A program made the translations under genes and the position numbers. Shown here piece after piece: positions 25,235 through 35,500 of a stretch of DNA of 64,000 bases. Each line of letters starts with the position of its first letter. Position 1 is the stretch's first letter. The stretch covers positions 75,599 through 139,598 of the forward strand of contig JBAZZY010000003.1 in the NCBI GenBank assembly GCA_041658565.1, in the 5' to 3' direction. Source of the stretch: Actinomycetota bacterium (GTDB lineage Bacteria; Actinomycetota; AC-67). A model generated the notes under the pieces. That model saw only the letters and a list, made by a program, of their open reading frames with translations, ran no database searches and was not told the DNA's origin.

Positions 25235-26722
25235 ATGCGGATCCTCGCGTTCACGGCAGATGCGTCCCTGCACGTCGCCTTGGCGTCGATGATGCCGGGA
25301 GTGGAACTGCATGTGATCGCCGATCCGGCGACGGCCGCCGACGAAGATGCAGGCGCCGTGGTGGCCCTGGTCGACTTCGGCACCACTATGCGCGGACTCG
25401 AAGCGGTGTGCGTCATTCGCGAGTCGGGATGCGGGCTTCCGTGCGTCGTCGTCGGGGATGAGATCGCCGAGGACGCCGAGGATGCGGTGTGGGTTGTCGT
25501 TCGTCCATTCACACTCATCGACGTGGGAGAGGCCATCGAGCGCGCGGCGGAGGGGCGCGCGGTCACCACCCCGACCGCGCAGGAAGAGCCCGCTACAGAG
25601 GAGGAGCCCGCTACAGAGGAGGAGCCCGTCGCAGACGAAGAGCCCGTCGCAGAGGAAGAGCCCGCCGCAGACGAAGAGCCCGTCGCAGAGGAAGAGCCCG
25701 CCGCAGAGGAAGAGCCCGTCGCATACGAAGAGCCCGCGCGTGTCGGAGCGGAGGCTCCGGAGTGCCGGCAGGAGCAAGCGCGCGCGCGCCCGGCCGCCGA
25801 GGATGCGTCCGTCGAGGAAGCGGCAAAGCGGAAGCGCGAGGAAGCGTCCGCCGAGGAAGCGGCAAAGCGAACACTCGAAGAGGCGCGCGCGGAACTCGCG
25901 GCGATTGCCGTTGCCGATGAACCGTCTGTTCCCGCTCCTTCGCCTTCCGCGGAGCAGGAGCCGGCAGTCTCTTCCGACGAGTACGCGCGGAGCCTGTTGT
26001 CCGAACTCGATCTCGCAATCCCGGCGCGCGCCCCGGCGTCTCCACGCCGCGTTCCGGTTCCGCCGAAGCAATCTCCGCGGATCGTCCGGGACACCGCCCG
26101 CCCGCCGCGCCCGGTCAAAGAGATCATCCCTGAGCGTTCCGCCGCCCGCCGCCGTCTTCGTCGGCGCATCGAGCCGGAGCGCACCCCGGCTCCCGTATCG
26201 AAGGGGTCGATCCTGACTCGCTTGAACGCCGCAGTGTGGGCCGGGCGTGATCTGGAACTGCTTCTCGGCGAGATGCCGGTCCTTGCCGAACCGCGCGCGG
26301 TCGCTCATGCGTTCTTGAGCGAGGTTGTCGAGCTTTTCGGTCCGCAGACGGCTGCCGTGTACACGCGCCGCTCCGACGGAACCTACGGCGTCCTTGCGCC
26401 TCACGGTTTGTCTAAGGTCGAGGCCGACATTCGAGTTCCCCCGGATCAACCGTTGTTCCTGGACGTTGCCGTTGGGCGAACAGGCGTGTACGTAGCTCCG
26501 GTGGACCTGGCCCAGGGGCTCGTTGCCGGCATCGGTGGGGCTCGCACCGAGACGCTCATGGCCGCGCCGATGGAAGCCGGTGGATCGTGCATCGGCGTCA
26601 TCATGGTCGGGGGCGCTGATCTCACGGAGGCCGATCTGGGACGCCTGTGCGACCTGGCTGCCGAAGCCGCACCGGGTCTTGCTTTCGCTCAGTACGTCGA
26701 GCGGATGCGCGTGCGCGCCTGA
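25235..26722 (+). CDS. Receiver-like / acidic-repeat / GAF-like protein of the Tad locus
   Basis: 495 residues of unknown function. The N-terminus (1-105) resembles a receiver fold like that of CpaE but lacks a clear phospho-Asp. It is followed by eight hexapeptide repeats of the form EEP(V/A)(A/T)(D/E), a charged Ala/Glu/Arg coiled-coil-like part (about 180-230), and a Pro/Arg-rich linker. The C-terminal domain (about 330-490) looks like a GAF fold (HAFLSEVVELFGPQTAAVYTRR, GSCIGVIMVGGADL). ATG 25235 is preferred to 25229 because AGGGG is then 7 nt away. Its place directly after tadC suggests a regulator or scaffold of the pilus machine. Confidence 0.75.
   Translation: MRILAFTADASLHVALASMMPGVELHVIADPATAADEDAGAVVALVDFGTTMRGLEAVCVIRESGCGLPCVVVGDEIAEDAEDAVWVVVRPFTLIDVGEAIERAAEGRAVTTPTAQEEPATEEEPATEEEPVADEEPVAEEEPAADEEPVAEEEPAAEEEPVAYEEPARVGAEAPECRQEQARARPAAEDASVEEAAKRKREEASAEEAAKRTLEEARAELAAIAVADEPSVPAPSPSAEQEPAVSSDEYARSLLSELDLAIPARAPASPRRVPVPPKQSPRIVRDTARPPRPVKEIIPERSAARRRLRRRIEPERTPAPVSKGSILTRLNAAVWAGRDLELLLGEMPVLAEPRAVAHAFLSEVVELFGPQTAAVYTRRSDGTYGVLAPHGLSKVEADIRVPPDQPLFLDVAVGRTGVYVAPVDLAQGLVAGIGGARTETLMAAPMEAGGSCIGVIMVGGADLTEADLGRLCDLAAEAAPGLAFAQYVERMRVRA
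25583..25735 (+). repeat. 18-bp tandem repeats encoding EEPxxx hexapeptides
   Basis: Eight full 18-bp units plus a half unit, with units such as GAAGAGCCCGTCGCAGAG and single-base changes between copies. They are in frame, so unit number can change without a frameshift. They lie inside the receiver/GAF-like gene. Confidence 0.9.
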
Positions 26723-26765
26723 ATCTGGAGCAGGAGTTACGCGGCGCGCGGTGAATCACCACCGC

Positions 26766-27632
26766 ATGAGAATGCGAACGCTTGTCGTGGTAGCCGCGCT
26801 GGGGTGTGTGCTTGCAGGCCTTCCGGCGCGCGCCGAATCACTCCCGGTTGTCTACGCGCATCGTGGCGGTGCCGGCCTTGCCCCCGAGAACACGTTCGGC
26901 GCGTTTCGTCGGGCTCACGAGACGTTCGGCGCGCGCGGCGTCTGGCTCGAGATGGACACGCAGCTCGCTTCCGACGGCGAACTTGTGATCATCCACGACG
27001 CGACCCTCGACAGAACCTCGACGAACTGCACCGGGTTGGTGATGGAGAAGACCTCGGCCCAGTTGCAGGAATGTGATCAACGAAATGGGTGGCCGGACTG
27101 GCAGGAGTTCGAGCCCGTTCCTTCGGCGCGCGCCGTCCTGACCGAGGGGAGCGCCGAAGGCTGGCGGATCATGATCGAGCTGAAGAACATCCCCGGTGAG
27201 GCGAACTTCGATCCGTCCGGCGAGCAGGCGGCCTCCGCGCTCGTCTCGCTGATCGATGAGACCGGGTTTCCGGCTGAGGATCTGCTCGTGCAGTCCTTCT
27301 TCCCGACCTCGCTCGACTACATCGAAGCGCATGCGCCCGATGTCGGCACCGTGATGCTGACCACGTCGCAGCTTCCCGGTGCTCCGCCCGGCGGCGGGTT
27401 CCCTGCGTTCGTCAACGCCGCGTTTTCGGTTGCGCGGGGCTACGAGGTGGCGGCTCCCGATTTCGGGTCCGTCGATCTGTCGGCCGAGACTGTGACTGCG
27501 ATGCGCGCGCTTGGTCCCAAGGTCGTCGTGTGGACGCCCGACGACGTCGCCGATATCGGGCAAGCGCTGGATTGGGGTGTCGACGGCGTGATCTCGAATT
27601 ACCCCGACCGCGTTTACGCGGCGCTGGAATAA
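26766..27632 (+). CDS. Secreted glycerophosphodiester phosphodiesterase
   Basis: 288 residues. A signal peptide (about 1-23, ending LPARA before ES) precedes a GDPD TIM barrel. The catalytic elements are present: YAHRGG with PENT, the metal ligands in EMDTQLASDGELV, and HD in IIHDATLDRTS. The C-terminus VWTPDDVADIGQALDWGVDGVISNYPD is typical. It hydrolyses glycerophosphodiesters outside the membrane to glycerol-3-phosphate and an alcohol. The start could also be GTG 26751 or ATG 26772; no strong ribosome site decides. Confidence 0.9.
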   Translation: MRMRTLVVVAALGCVLAGLPARAESLPVVYAHRGGAGLAPENTFGAFRRAHETFGARGVWLEMDTQLASDGELVIIHDATLDRTSTNCTGLVMEKTSAQLQECDQRNGWPDWQEFEPVPSARAVLTEGSAEGWRIMIELKNIPGEANFDPSGEQAASALVSLIDETGFPAEDLLVQSFFPTSLDYIEAHAPDVGTVMLTTSQLPGAPPGGGFPAFVNAAFSVARGYEVAAPDFGSVDLSAETVTAMRALGPKVVVWTPDDVADIGQALDWGVDGVISNYPDRVYAALE

Positions 27633-27674
27633 GTCCGGTCGGGGGCGGCGTCTGTTTTGGTCACCGTCGGCCCG

Positions 27675-27680
27675 TACACT
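27675..27680 (+). promoter_or_regulatory. -10 box for a leaderless uvrD2-like mRNA
   Basis: TACACT ends 8 nt before the GTG start at 27689, so transcription should begin at or next to the start codon. No Shine-Dalgarno sequence is present. Confidence 0.6.
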
Positions 27681-27688
27681 GAGCGGCC

Positions 27689-29599
27689 GTGACTCAAGAC
27701 ATGATCTTTGCATCCTTAAACGACGCCCAGCGCGAGGCGGTCGAAGCCGCGCGCGGTCCGGTCGCGATCCTTGCGGGCGCCGGCACAGGCAAGACGACGA
27801 CAATCACGCGGCGAATCGCTTGGCAAGTCGCCTCCGGAGAGTTCGAGCCGGGGGAGATTCTGGCGGTCACGTTCACGGTGAAGGCTGCGCGCGAGATGGG
27901 CGAGCGTCTCGGCGCGCTCGGAGTTCGCGGCACGCGCGCCAACACCTTCCATGCCCAGGCGCTCGCGCAGTTCCGCCGGTTCAGCCCGGAGCAGCCCGAG
28001 ATCGTGTCCCACAAAGGCCAGATCTTGCACGCGCTCGCTCAGCGGCTGCCGATGCCGTACAAGTTCACGGCGCTTCGCGACCTCGCCGGGGAGATCGAGT
28101 GGGCGAAGAACCGACGCATCGGCGCGCGCGATTACCTCGGCGCGCTGGACGACCACGAAACACCCGTCCCGGCCGAACTGATGCATCGAATCTACGTCGA
28201 CTACGAAAAGCGCAAGCGCAAGGCCGGCTTGATCGACTTCGAAGACCTGCTCGAGCGCACGCTCGCGGTGCTCGCCGAGGACGCGCACGCGCTCGGCCTC
28301 GTTCGGTCGCGCTACGCCGCCTTCACGGTTGACGAGTACCAGGACGTGAACTTGTTGCAGCAAGCTCTGCTCGATACGTGGGTGGGCGCGCGCGACGATG
28401 TCTGTGTCGTCGGCGACGACTACCAGTCGATATTCGGGTTCACCGGAGCGACTCCGAAGTACTTGCTCGGGTTCACGTCGCGCTATGACCACGCAACCGT
28501 CGTCACGCTGACCGATAACTACCGCAGCACGCCCGAGATCCTGGACGTTGCCAACAGGCTCGTTCCGCGTCTGCGCGGCAGCCGCAAGATGCTGCGTGCC
28601 GTTTGCGAGCCGGGTCCTCGTCCGGTGGTACGCGGGTTCGATGCCGGTCGCGATGAAGTGGGCTGGATCGTGGGGGAGTGCAAGCGATTGAACGGCGAGG
28701 GCACCCCGTGGGAACAGATGGCGGTGCTGTTTCGCATCAACGGCCGCTCAGAGGACTTCGAAGAAGCGTTTGCGCGCGCGAAGATCCCTTACCAGGTTCG
28801 CGACGGTTCGTTTCTGCAACGCCCGGCGGCGCGCGCATTCGCGGCGCGCGCGCGCGCGGCCGAGGGATCGGTTGCCGCGGCCGCCGAGCAGATTGCCGGA
28901 GCGCTCGGCTTTGATCCGCAAGGCGCCTACGAGGTAGGCGACGAGGCCACGCGCCAGGCCGACCTCGCGCGCCTGGTCGCGCTCGCGCGCGAGTTCCCCG
29001 GCGAAACGGTGGAGGAGTTCGTTGCGGATCTACGCGCGCGTTTCGCCACTGAAGAGCAGGGCCGCGGCGTGCAGCTCATGACGTATCACCGGTCCAAGGG
29101 TTTGGAGTTCGACGCGGTGTTCCTTCCGCGCCTGGAGGACAAGGAGCTGCCGTTCGCGCTGTCGGCTTCCGACGAGGATGTCGCCGAGGAGCGGCGGTTG
29201 TTCTACGTCGGAATCACGCGTGCTCGGCGTCACCTGTCGATCAGCTTTGCGCGCGCCCGCGAGGGCGAACGGCGAACCAAACCCAAGAGAAGCCCCTTCC
29301 TGGACGAGATCGCCCCGGTGCGGCGCGAGCGCGCTGCGGTTGCGTCGGAGCCGCGCCCGGCACGGCGTCCGGCCGCCGCCTCATCGCCCTTGCTGGATGC
29401 GTTGCGGGAATGGCGCCGCGGGGTCGCGGCCGAAGCCGGTCTGCCGGCCTACGTGGTGTTTCACGACTCGACGCTCGCGGAGGTCGCGGCCGCGCGCCCG
29501 GGGTCGCGCGCCGAACTTCGGGCGATCCCCGGTGTCGGCCCGCTGAAGATGCAGCGCTACGGTGAAGCCCTGCTCGCGATCGTCGCGAAGGGCGGATGA
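27689..29599 (+). CDS. uvrD2: UvrD2-like superfamily 1 DNA helicase with HRDC domain
   Basis: 636 residues. Helicase motifs are intact: Walker A AGAGTGKTTT (about 29-38), DEYQDVN, GDDYQSIFGFTGA, TYHRSKGLEFD and FYVGITRARRHL. An HRDC domain fills the last ~75 residues (LLDALREWRRGVA to IPGVGPLKMQRYG). A UvrD-like core plus HRDC is the layout of mycobacterial UvrD2, and the adjacent adnA-adnB genes support this. The four-cysteine motif between the two parts in mycobacterial UvrD2 is absent and the protein is ~60 residues shorter. It unwinds DNA 3' to 5' in repair. Confidence 0.88.
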   Translation: MTQDMIFASLNDAQREAVEAARGPVAILAGAGTGKTTTITRRIAWQVASGEFEPGEILAVTFTVKAAREMGERLGALGVRGTRANTFHAQALAQFRRFSPEQPEIVSHKGQILHALAQRLPMPYKFTALRDLAGEIEWAKNRRIGARDYLGALDDHETPVPAELMHRIYVDYEKRKRKAGLIDFEDLLERTLAVLAEDAHALGLVRSRYAAFTVDEYQDVNLLQQALLDTWVGARDDVCVVGDDYQSIFGFTGATPKYLLGFTSRYDHATVVTLTDNYRSTPEILDVANRLVPRLRGSRKMLRAVCEPGPRPVVRGFDAGRDEVGWIVGECKRLNGEGTPWEQMAVLFRINGRSEDFEEAFARAKIPYQVRDGSFLQRPAARAFAARARAAEGSVAAAAEQIAGALGFDPQGAYEVGDEATRQADLARLVALAREFPGETVEEFVADLRARFATEEQGRGVQLMTYHRSKGLEFDAVFLPRLEDKELPFALSASDEDVAEERRLFYVGITRARRHLSISFARAREGERRTKPKRSPFLDEIAPVRRERAAVASEPRPARRPAAASSPLLDALREWRRGVAAEAGLPAYVVFHDSTLAEVAAARPGSRAELRAIPGVGPLKMQRYGEALLAIVAKGG

Positions 29600-29672
29600 C
29601 GGTCGTGTCCCCGGGGTTTCTGTCGTACGCCCGTGTTACGCTCCGCGGCGTCCAATAACAGGGGTTTGTTGA

Positions 29673-32504
29673 GTGCTCGGGAATAGTGTTCGGGGGGCGC
29701 ACCTCGTTGTCGGCCCACCGGGGTCGGGAAAGACGAGGCTGCTGCGGGATCGATTCGCCGCGCTGGTGCGCGAAGGCGAGCAGGGCATCCTGATGCTGGT
29801 GCCCGACCGCCGCGTCGCGCGCGCGCTCGGCGACCACATCCTTCGCGACGTGGGTCGATCGACGTCGGAAGTTCGGGTCACGACCTGGCACGCTTTTGCG
29901 CTGAGCCTTCTTCGTTTCCATTACCCGCGACTGGGCTACCGGCGTGAACCGAGTCTGCTTACCGGTCCGGAGCAGTTCAACCTCGTGCGCGAGATGCTTG
30001 CCGACCCCTTGGAGCGGCAGCGCTGGGCGGAGTTTCGCACGCACACCGCGCTGACGGGATTCGTCGAGGAATTGCGCGAGTTCGTCTTGCGCGCGCAGGA
30101 CGCGTTCGAGTTGCCCGAGGACATCGAGAGGCGCGCCACCGAACTCGGGCGCCCGGACCTCGCCGAGGCGGCTCGGTTCTTCCGACGATATCTCGAACGG
30201 ATCGACGTTCCGCAGGACAGCCTCGTCGACCACGCCAACGCGATCGCGCGCGCCGTCCATCTGCTGCGCGAGAACTCCGATATCGCGGTGGCCGTGCGCG
30301 CACAAGCGCGCCACATCCTCGTGGACGACTACCAGAACGTCACCCCCGCGCAGGAGTCATTGCTTCGAGAACTGGCGATCGGCGCCGACTCGGTGGTCGT
30401 CGCGGCCGACCCCGACGCGCGCATCTTCGGGTTCCGAGGTTCGTCCGCGCACGCGCTTGACGACTTTCGTAAGAGGTTTGCGCCCGTCGGCGAGTCGCAC
30501 TTGTCCGAGCTTCATCGCATGCCCTCGCGCACCGACGCGTGGCTGTTTGACCACCTGTCTGAGGAAGCGTCCGCCGTGGCTTCGGAGTGTATGCGGCTGC
30601 ACGTGCGCGAAGGCATCGGCTACGGCGAGATTGCCGTGGTCGTTCGGCGCTATGGCGCGGCGTTCCGCGAGGTCTGCCGTTCCCTTCGTCGCGCCGGAGT
30701 TCCTTTGGTCACCGTGAGCGAGGACCGGCCGCTGGCTCGAGAACCTGCTCTGGCTCCCGTCCTGGATCTCGCGCGCGCGGCCTTGCGTCCGGCGGAGCGT
30801 GAGGAACGACTCGCTCGGGTGCTCGCTTCGCCGGTTGCCCGCCTGGATGCCCATGAGGTCCGTGCTCTGCGACGTGAGGCACGACTTCGTCGTACGACGC
30901 TGGACGGACTGCTCGCCGCGCCCCCCGAAGATCTCCCGGAACGCCTGGTGGCGGCCTTGCGCGAGGTCGGGAGTCTCTTGGAGGAGATCGCGGACTGCGC
31001 GCGCCGTGAGACGCGACCCGCCGGCGTCTTCTGGTTCTTGTGGAAGCGCTTGCCGCTGTTCGACGACTTGGTCGCCCAGGGCGACGACGACGCTCTCGAC
31101 GCCGTCGCGGCGTTCGCCGAGGCGATCGAGCGTTTCAGCGATCGGCGGCCGGGGATGGGCTTCGACGATTACCTCGACGCTTTGGAGGGAGTTGAGTTCG
31201 GTCCCGAGCCGTGGCGCATGCCCGAGGTGCGACGTCCCGATGCCGTTCGAGTGATGACGGCGCACCATGCCGCAGGGACGGAGTTCGAGGCGGTTATCGT
31301 TGCCGGCTGCGTTGAGGGAGAGTTCCCCGACCCGCACGAACGCCGCGTGCTGTTCGACGTGCGCGACGTGCTCGCGCCGGCGACTCCTCAGCAGCGCCGC
31401 GCCGCGCGCATGCAGGAGGAGCGCAGGCTGTTCACGGTCGCCACCACGCGCGCGCGCCGCAGGTTGTTGATGACGGGCGCGCGCGAGTCGAGCCGGCGTG
31501 AGGCCTCGGTTCCGTCGCCGCTGGTGCGCGCAACCGGCGCTGAATGGGAACGACCGCCGCAGACTGAGCCCTTGACGCGCGACGAAGTCGAGGCGCACGC
31601 GCGCCGCGCAATGCGGGACGCGACGGTGCCGCCGGATGCCCGGCGCGCCGCGCTCGATGTTTTGGCCCGTCTTCCCGGCGTCCGCCCCGAACGCTGGTGG
31701 TATGAGCGTGAATGGTCGGGGCCCGGCGTTCCCCTAGTTCCGGGCGAACTGCGAACGAGTTACTCGCGGCTGAGTGCGTACGACAACTGCGGTCTGCAGT
31801 ACCTCTACTCGGTCGAGCTTGGGCTGGATCCGGCGTCGAGTCATCAGATGCAGGTCGGCAGTTGGGTGCACGACATCGTGGACCTGTGCGCGCGCGGCGA
31901 GATTCCAATGACTCCTGCGGCGCTGATCGAGGCTCTCGACAAGGTGTGGGATCCTTCGATCTTCGACGGGATCGCCATGGAGCGGCAGCGACGCAAGGAC
32001 TCAGAGAAGATGCTCCGTCGCTGGCTCGAGGTCGATGGGGAACTCGAAACGCTCGCAAGCGAGGTGTGGTTCGAGTTTCCCGTGAACGGCGCCGTCGTGC
32101 GCGGACGCATCGACCGCGTCGTGCGTTGCGGTAACTCGATGTTGCGCTTGATCGACTACAAGACCGGACGCAACGCCAAGTCCCAGGAAGAGATCCGCGA
32201 GGACCTTCAGCTCGCTACTTACTACCTGGCGCTGACGACGGCACAGGAGTTGGTCGGCCTTGGCGAGCCGCGGTATCTGGAACTCGCGTACTTGGGCGCT
32301 CAAACCCGCGACGGGTTCATCCGCAGAGGTCTGGACCCTCGGCGTATCGAGGGGTACGCGGAATCGGCGCGCGCGCGCCTGGAGTCATTCGTCGCCGGGA
32401 TCCATGAAGAGCGCTTTTCTCCCGCGCCGGGTGCGGACTGCGCGTACTGCAAGTTCAAGTCGATCTGTCCGGTGTGGCCCGAGGGTGACGAGGTGAGGCT
32501 GTGA
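29673..32504 (+). CDS. adnA: AdnA-like helicase-nuclease subunit with degenerate motor
   Basis: 943 residues. A UvrD-like motor has Walker A GPPGSGKT (about 14-21), but other motifs are eroded: DDYQN in place of DExQD, ADPDARIFGFRGS without the usual Gln, and TAHHAAGTEFEAV in place of HxxKGLEF. The C-terminal part is a PD-(D/E)xK nuclease (RGRIDRVV and LIDYKTGR) with four Cys (about 706, 923, 926, 932) spaced like the Fe-S nucleases of the AddB type. Gene order with adnB matches mycobacteria, where AdnAB resects double-strand breaks. The downstream GTG overlaps its stop. Confidence 0.87.
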   Translation: MLGNSVRGAHLVVGPPGSGKTRLLRDRFAALVREGEQGILMLVPDRRVARALGDHILRDVGRSTSEVRVTTWHAFALSLLRFHYPRLGYRREPSLLTGPEQFNLVREMLADPLERQRWAEFRTHTALTGFVEELREFVLRAQDAFELPEDIERRATELGRPDLAEAARFFRRYLERIDVPQDSLVDHANAIARAVHLLRENSDIAVAVRAQARHILVDDYQNVTPAQESLLRELAIGADSVVVAADPDARIFGFRGSSAHALDDFRKRFAPVGESHLSELHRMPSRTDAWLFDHLSEEASAVASECMRLHVREGIGYGEIAVVVRRYGAAFREVCRSLRRAGVPLVTVSEDRPLAREPALAPVLDLARAALRPAEREERLARVLASPVARLDAHEVRALRREARLRRTTLDGLLAAPPEDLPERLVAALREVGSLLEEIADCARRETRPAGVFWFLWKRLPLFDDLVAQGDDDALDAVAAFAEAIERFSDRRPGMGFDDYLDALEGVEFGPEPWRMPEVRRPDAVRVMTAHHAAGTEFEAVIVAGCVEGEFPDPHERRVLFDVRDVLAPATPQQRRAARMQEERRLFTVATTRARRRLLMTGARESSRREASVPSPLVRATGAEWERPPQTEPLTRDEVEAHARRAMRDATVPPDARRAALDVLARLPGVRPERWWYEREWSGPGVPLVPGELRTSYSRLSAYDNCGLQYLYSVELGLDPASSHQMQVGSWVHDIVDLCARGEIPMTPAALIEALDKVWDPSIFDGIAMERQRRKDSEKMLRRWLEVDGELETLASEVWFEFPVNGAVVRGRIDRVVRCGNSMLRLIDYKTGRNAKSQEEIREDLQLATYYLALTTAQELVGLGEPRYLELAYLGAQTRDGFIRRGLDPRRIEGYAESARARLESFVAGIHEERFSPAPGADCAYCKFKSICPVWPEGDEVRL

Positions 32505-35500
32505 GTCCCCAGGATCTGTTCGCGACGGGCGTGTCGCCGCAGGTGCGCGGGGCGCTCGGCGACCGGGATCCCACGCGTCAGCAGTGGGCGGCGATTTCCG
32601 CGCCGCTCGAGCCGTGCGTGCTCGTGGCCGGCGCCGGTTCGGGCAAGACCGCGGTCATGACCGCGCGCATCGTGTGGCTGGTTTCCGAAGGCCACGCAAG
32701 GGCCGGCGAGATCCTTGGACTGACGTTCACGAACAAGGCGGCCGACACACTCACCGAGAGGGTCCGCCGCGCGCTTGCTCCGCTCGGTCTGCCCGACGGC
32801 GAGGAACCCGCGATCTCGACCTACCACTCGTTCGCCGCACGCATGATCGCCGACTACGGCTTGCGCGCCGGGGTCGAGCCGGGAGCGACGTTGCTGTCCG
32901 GGGCCCAAGCCTGGCAGATCGCGTCGGAGTTGTTTCTGCGCAGAACCTTCGAAGCGCTCGAAGTGCGGTCGCTCTACCACGTGAAGTGGGTGCTCTCCCT
33001 GGCCGACGAGTGCTCCAACCATTTGGTCGAGCCTGAAGAGATCGTGGCTTGCGACACCCGACTCCTCGAGCGGCTTTCGGGGTCCAAGGGGCGGATGTCC
33101 GCGAAGGTGATCGACGCCGCCCGCCGGCGCATCGAACTTGCCGCCGTTGTGCGCGACTACATCGAGGTCAAGCGCGCGCGCAACCTTGTCGACTTCGGCG
33201 ACCAGATCCGTCTTGCCGCGCAACTGGCCGCGGATCCGGCGGTCGCCGCCGACTTTCGTGCGCGCTATAGCGTTGCGTTGCTCGACGAGTATCAAGACAC
33301 CAACGTCGCGCAGGCAAAGATGCTGCGCCTGCTGATGCCCGACGGGTATCCGGTCATGGCCGTCGGCGACCCGGATCAGAACATCTATGCCTGGCGCGGG
33401 GCCAGCCTGCACAACTTGTTGGCGTTCCCGAATCAGTTCCGGATCGATGCCGCATCACCCGCCGCGAGCCGACCTCTGTCGGTCAACTTCCGCTCCGGTG
33501 CGCGAATCCTGGATCTTGCGAACGTGTTGATCGCCGGGATCCCCGCCGCGAGGCGTCCGCCGGGCAAAGTCCTGGAGCCCTACCCGCCGCTCGGCGAGGG
33601 CGAAGTGGCGATCTTCTCGGCCACCGATCAGGTATCCGAGGCGGAACGCGTTGCGGATGAGGCGCGTCGTGCGCACGACGCAGGAACGCCATGGAGTGAG
33701 ATCGCGATCTTGTGTCGCAAGAAGCGGCTGTTCGGTTCCTTCGTCGAGGTGTTCCGCGAGGCCGAGATTCCGCTGGAGGTCGTGGACATCGGAGGCTTGC
33801 TGATGACGCCGGAGGTCGTAGACCTCGTCGCGTTGCTGCGGGTACTGCACGACTCGGCCCGCAACGTCGCGCTCGCGCGGCTGTTGCGGGGACCGCGCTG
33901 GCGGATCGGGCACCGAGACCTGGCAGTGCTGGCGCGCCACGCCGCCGCCGCGAACGGAGATCTGCGCGCGCGCATGGAGGTCGATTCGGTTGGGGATGTG
34001 GCGTTCTCGCTCGCCGAGGCGTTAGACGCTGTGGACGACGTCGAGGGACTTTCCGAAGAGGGACGCGCCCGCATTTCGCAGTTCGTTGCCGAACTTGCGG
34101 AGTTGCGTGCCGCCGCGCATTTGCCGCTGCCCGACCTGGCCGCGCGCGCGCTCGAGTCCTTAGGCATCGTGGCTGAACTCGACGCATCGTCCTCACCGGC
34201 CGCGCCGGCGGCCAAGCGCAATCTCGCGCATTTCGTCGACCGAGTGGCGTCGTTCGAACCGGTGGACGGAGAGGCGACTCTGGAGACGTTGGTGGAGTGG
34301 CTCGATGCCGTTGCCGAGGTGGACGAGGAGTTTGATGCGTCGCAGCCGACCGACGAGGACTCGGTCAAGCTCATGACGATCCACCAGGCGAAGGGCTTGG
34401 AGTTCGACGTCGTGTTTGTTCCCGGTATGGCGGCCGGTGCTCGATCGAAGATCTTCCCCGACACCAGCATTCAGGCCAACCCTGCGACGTCGGCCCGCAA
34501 CATCCCATTCGAACTTCGCGGCGACTCCGAGATTCTGCCGCACTTCGAGGGAAACCTGACCGCGTTCCAAACTGAACTGGTTGCGCGCGCGGAGGAGGAA
34601 GAGCGTCGGCTGCTTTACGTGGCGGTGACGCGCGCGCGCAGCAGGCTCGTGTGCTCGTCGGCGCATTGGTACTACCCGGTCGGTCTCGGCGAGGCGCTGA
34701 AGACTCCGATGGCTCCGAGTGAGTACTGGGAAGAAATCCGGGCGTTTCCGGGGGTTCACGTCATGACCGAAGTGCGGCCGCCGCAGGAGAACCCGCTCGT
34801 CGCGCGCCGTGCCGCGCGCGCGCAGGACTGGCCGCCTTCGGCGGGTCGCGTGCGCGACGCAATGTTCCCCGACGGATTCGCCGCCGAGGTGGCGCGCGCG
34901 CGCACGGTCGCGCCGCAGGACTCATCGCTGTTTGCCTTCGTCCCCTCGGGGCCGCCGGGTCCGGTGCTGCCGCGCTCGTTGCCCGTATCGTCGCTCGTGA
35001 CGTACGCGGGGTGCCCGAAGCGCTTCTACTGGTCCTACGTTCGGCCATTGCCGCGGCGTCCCGGAGTCGCCGCGCGCATCGGGACGCTCGTGCACTCCTG
35101 GATCGAGCGCCGGGCCGACGGACAGATGCCGCTGCTGGACGTCGAGCAGTTCGAAGAGCGAGACCCGACCGAGTTCGGCGCGCGCATCGCCGAGTTGAAG
35201 ACGGTATACGAGCGCACGCGGTTTGCGGCGATGAAGCCGCTCCACAGCGAGCAGAAGATCGCACTGGTCTTTGGAGACGTCGTCGTGCAAGGACGAATCG
35301 ACGCCATCTTCGCGCGCCCCGAGGGAGGCTGGGAGATCGTCGACTTCAAGACCGGCCGCTTGCCTGCGGAGGGCGACGAAGCCGCCGACCGCCAACTCGA
35401 GTTGTATGCGCTCGCCGCGCAAGAGATCTGGGGTAAGGCGCCCGAGGACCTCACTTTGACGTTCGCATCGCTCACGGAAGGGGAGCGCCAAGTCCGCGTT

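Noticed and set aside
25583..25735. Regular 18-bp repeats considered as a CRISPR array
   Set aside because: The units are directly tandem without spacers, are in frame and encode an acidic hexapeptide repeat.
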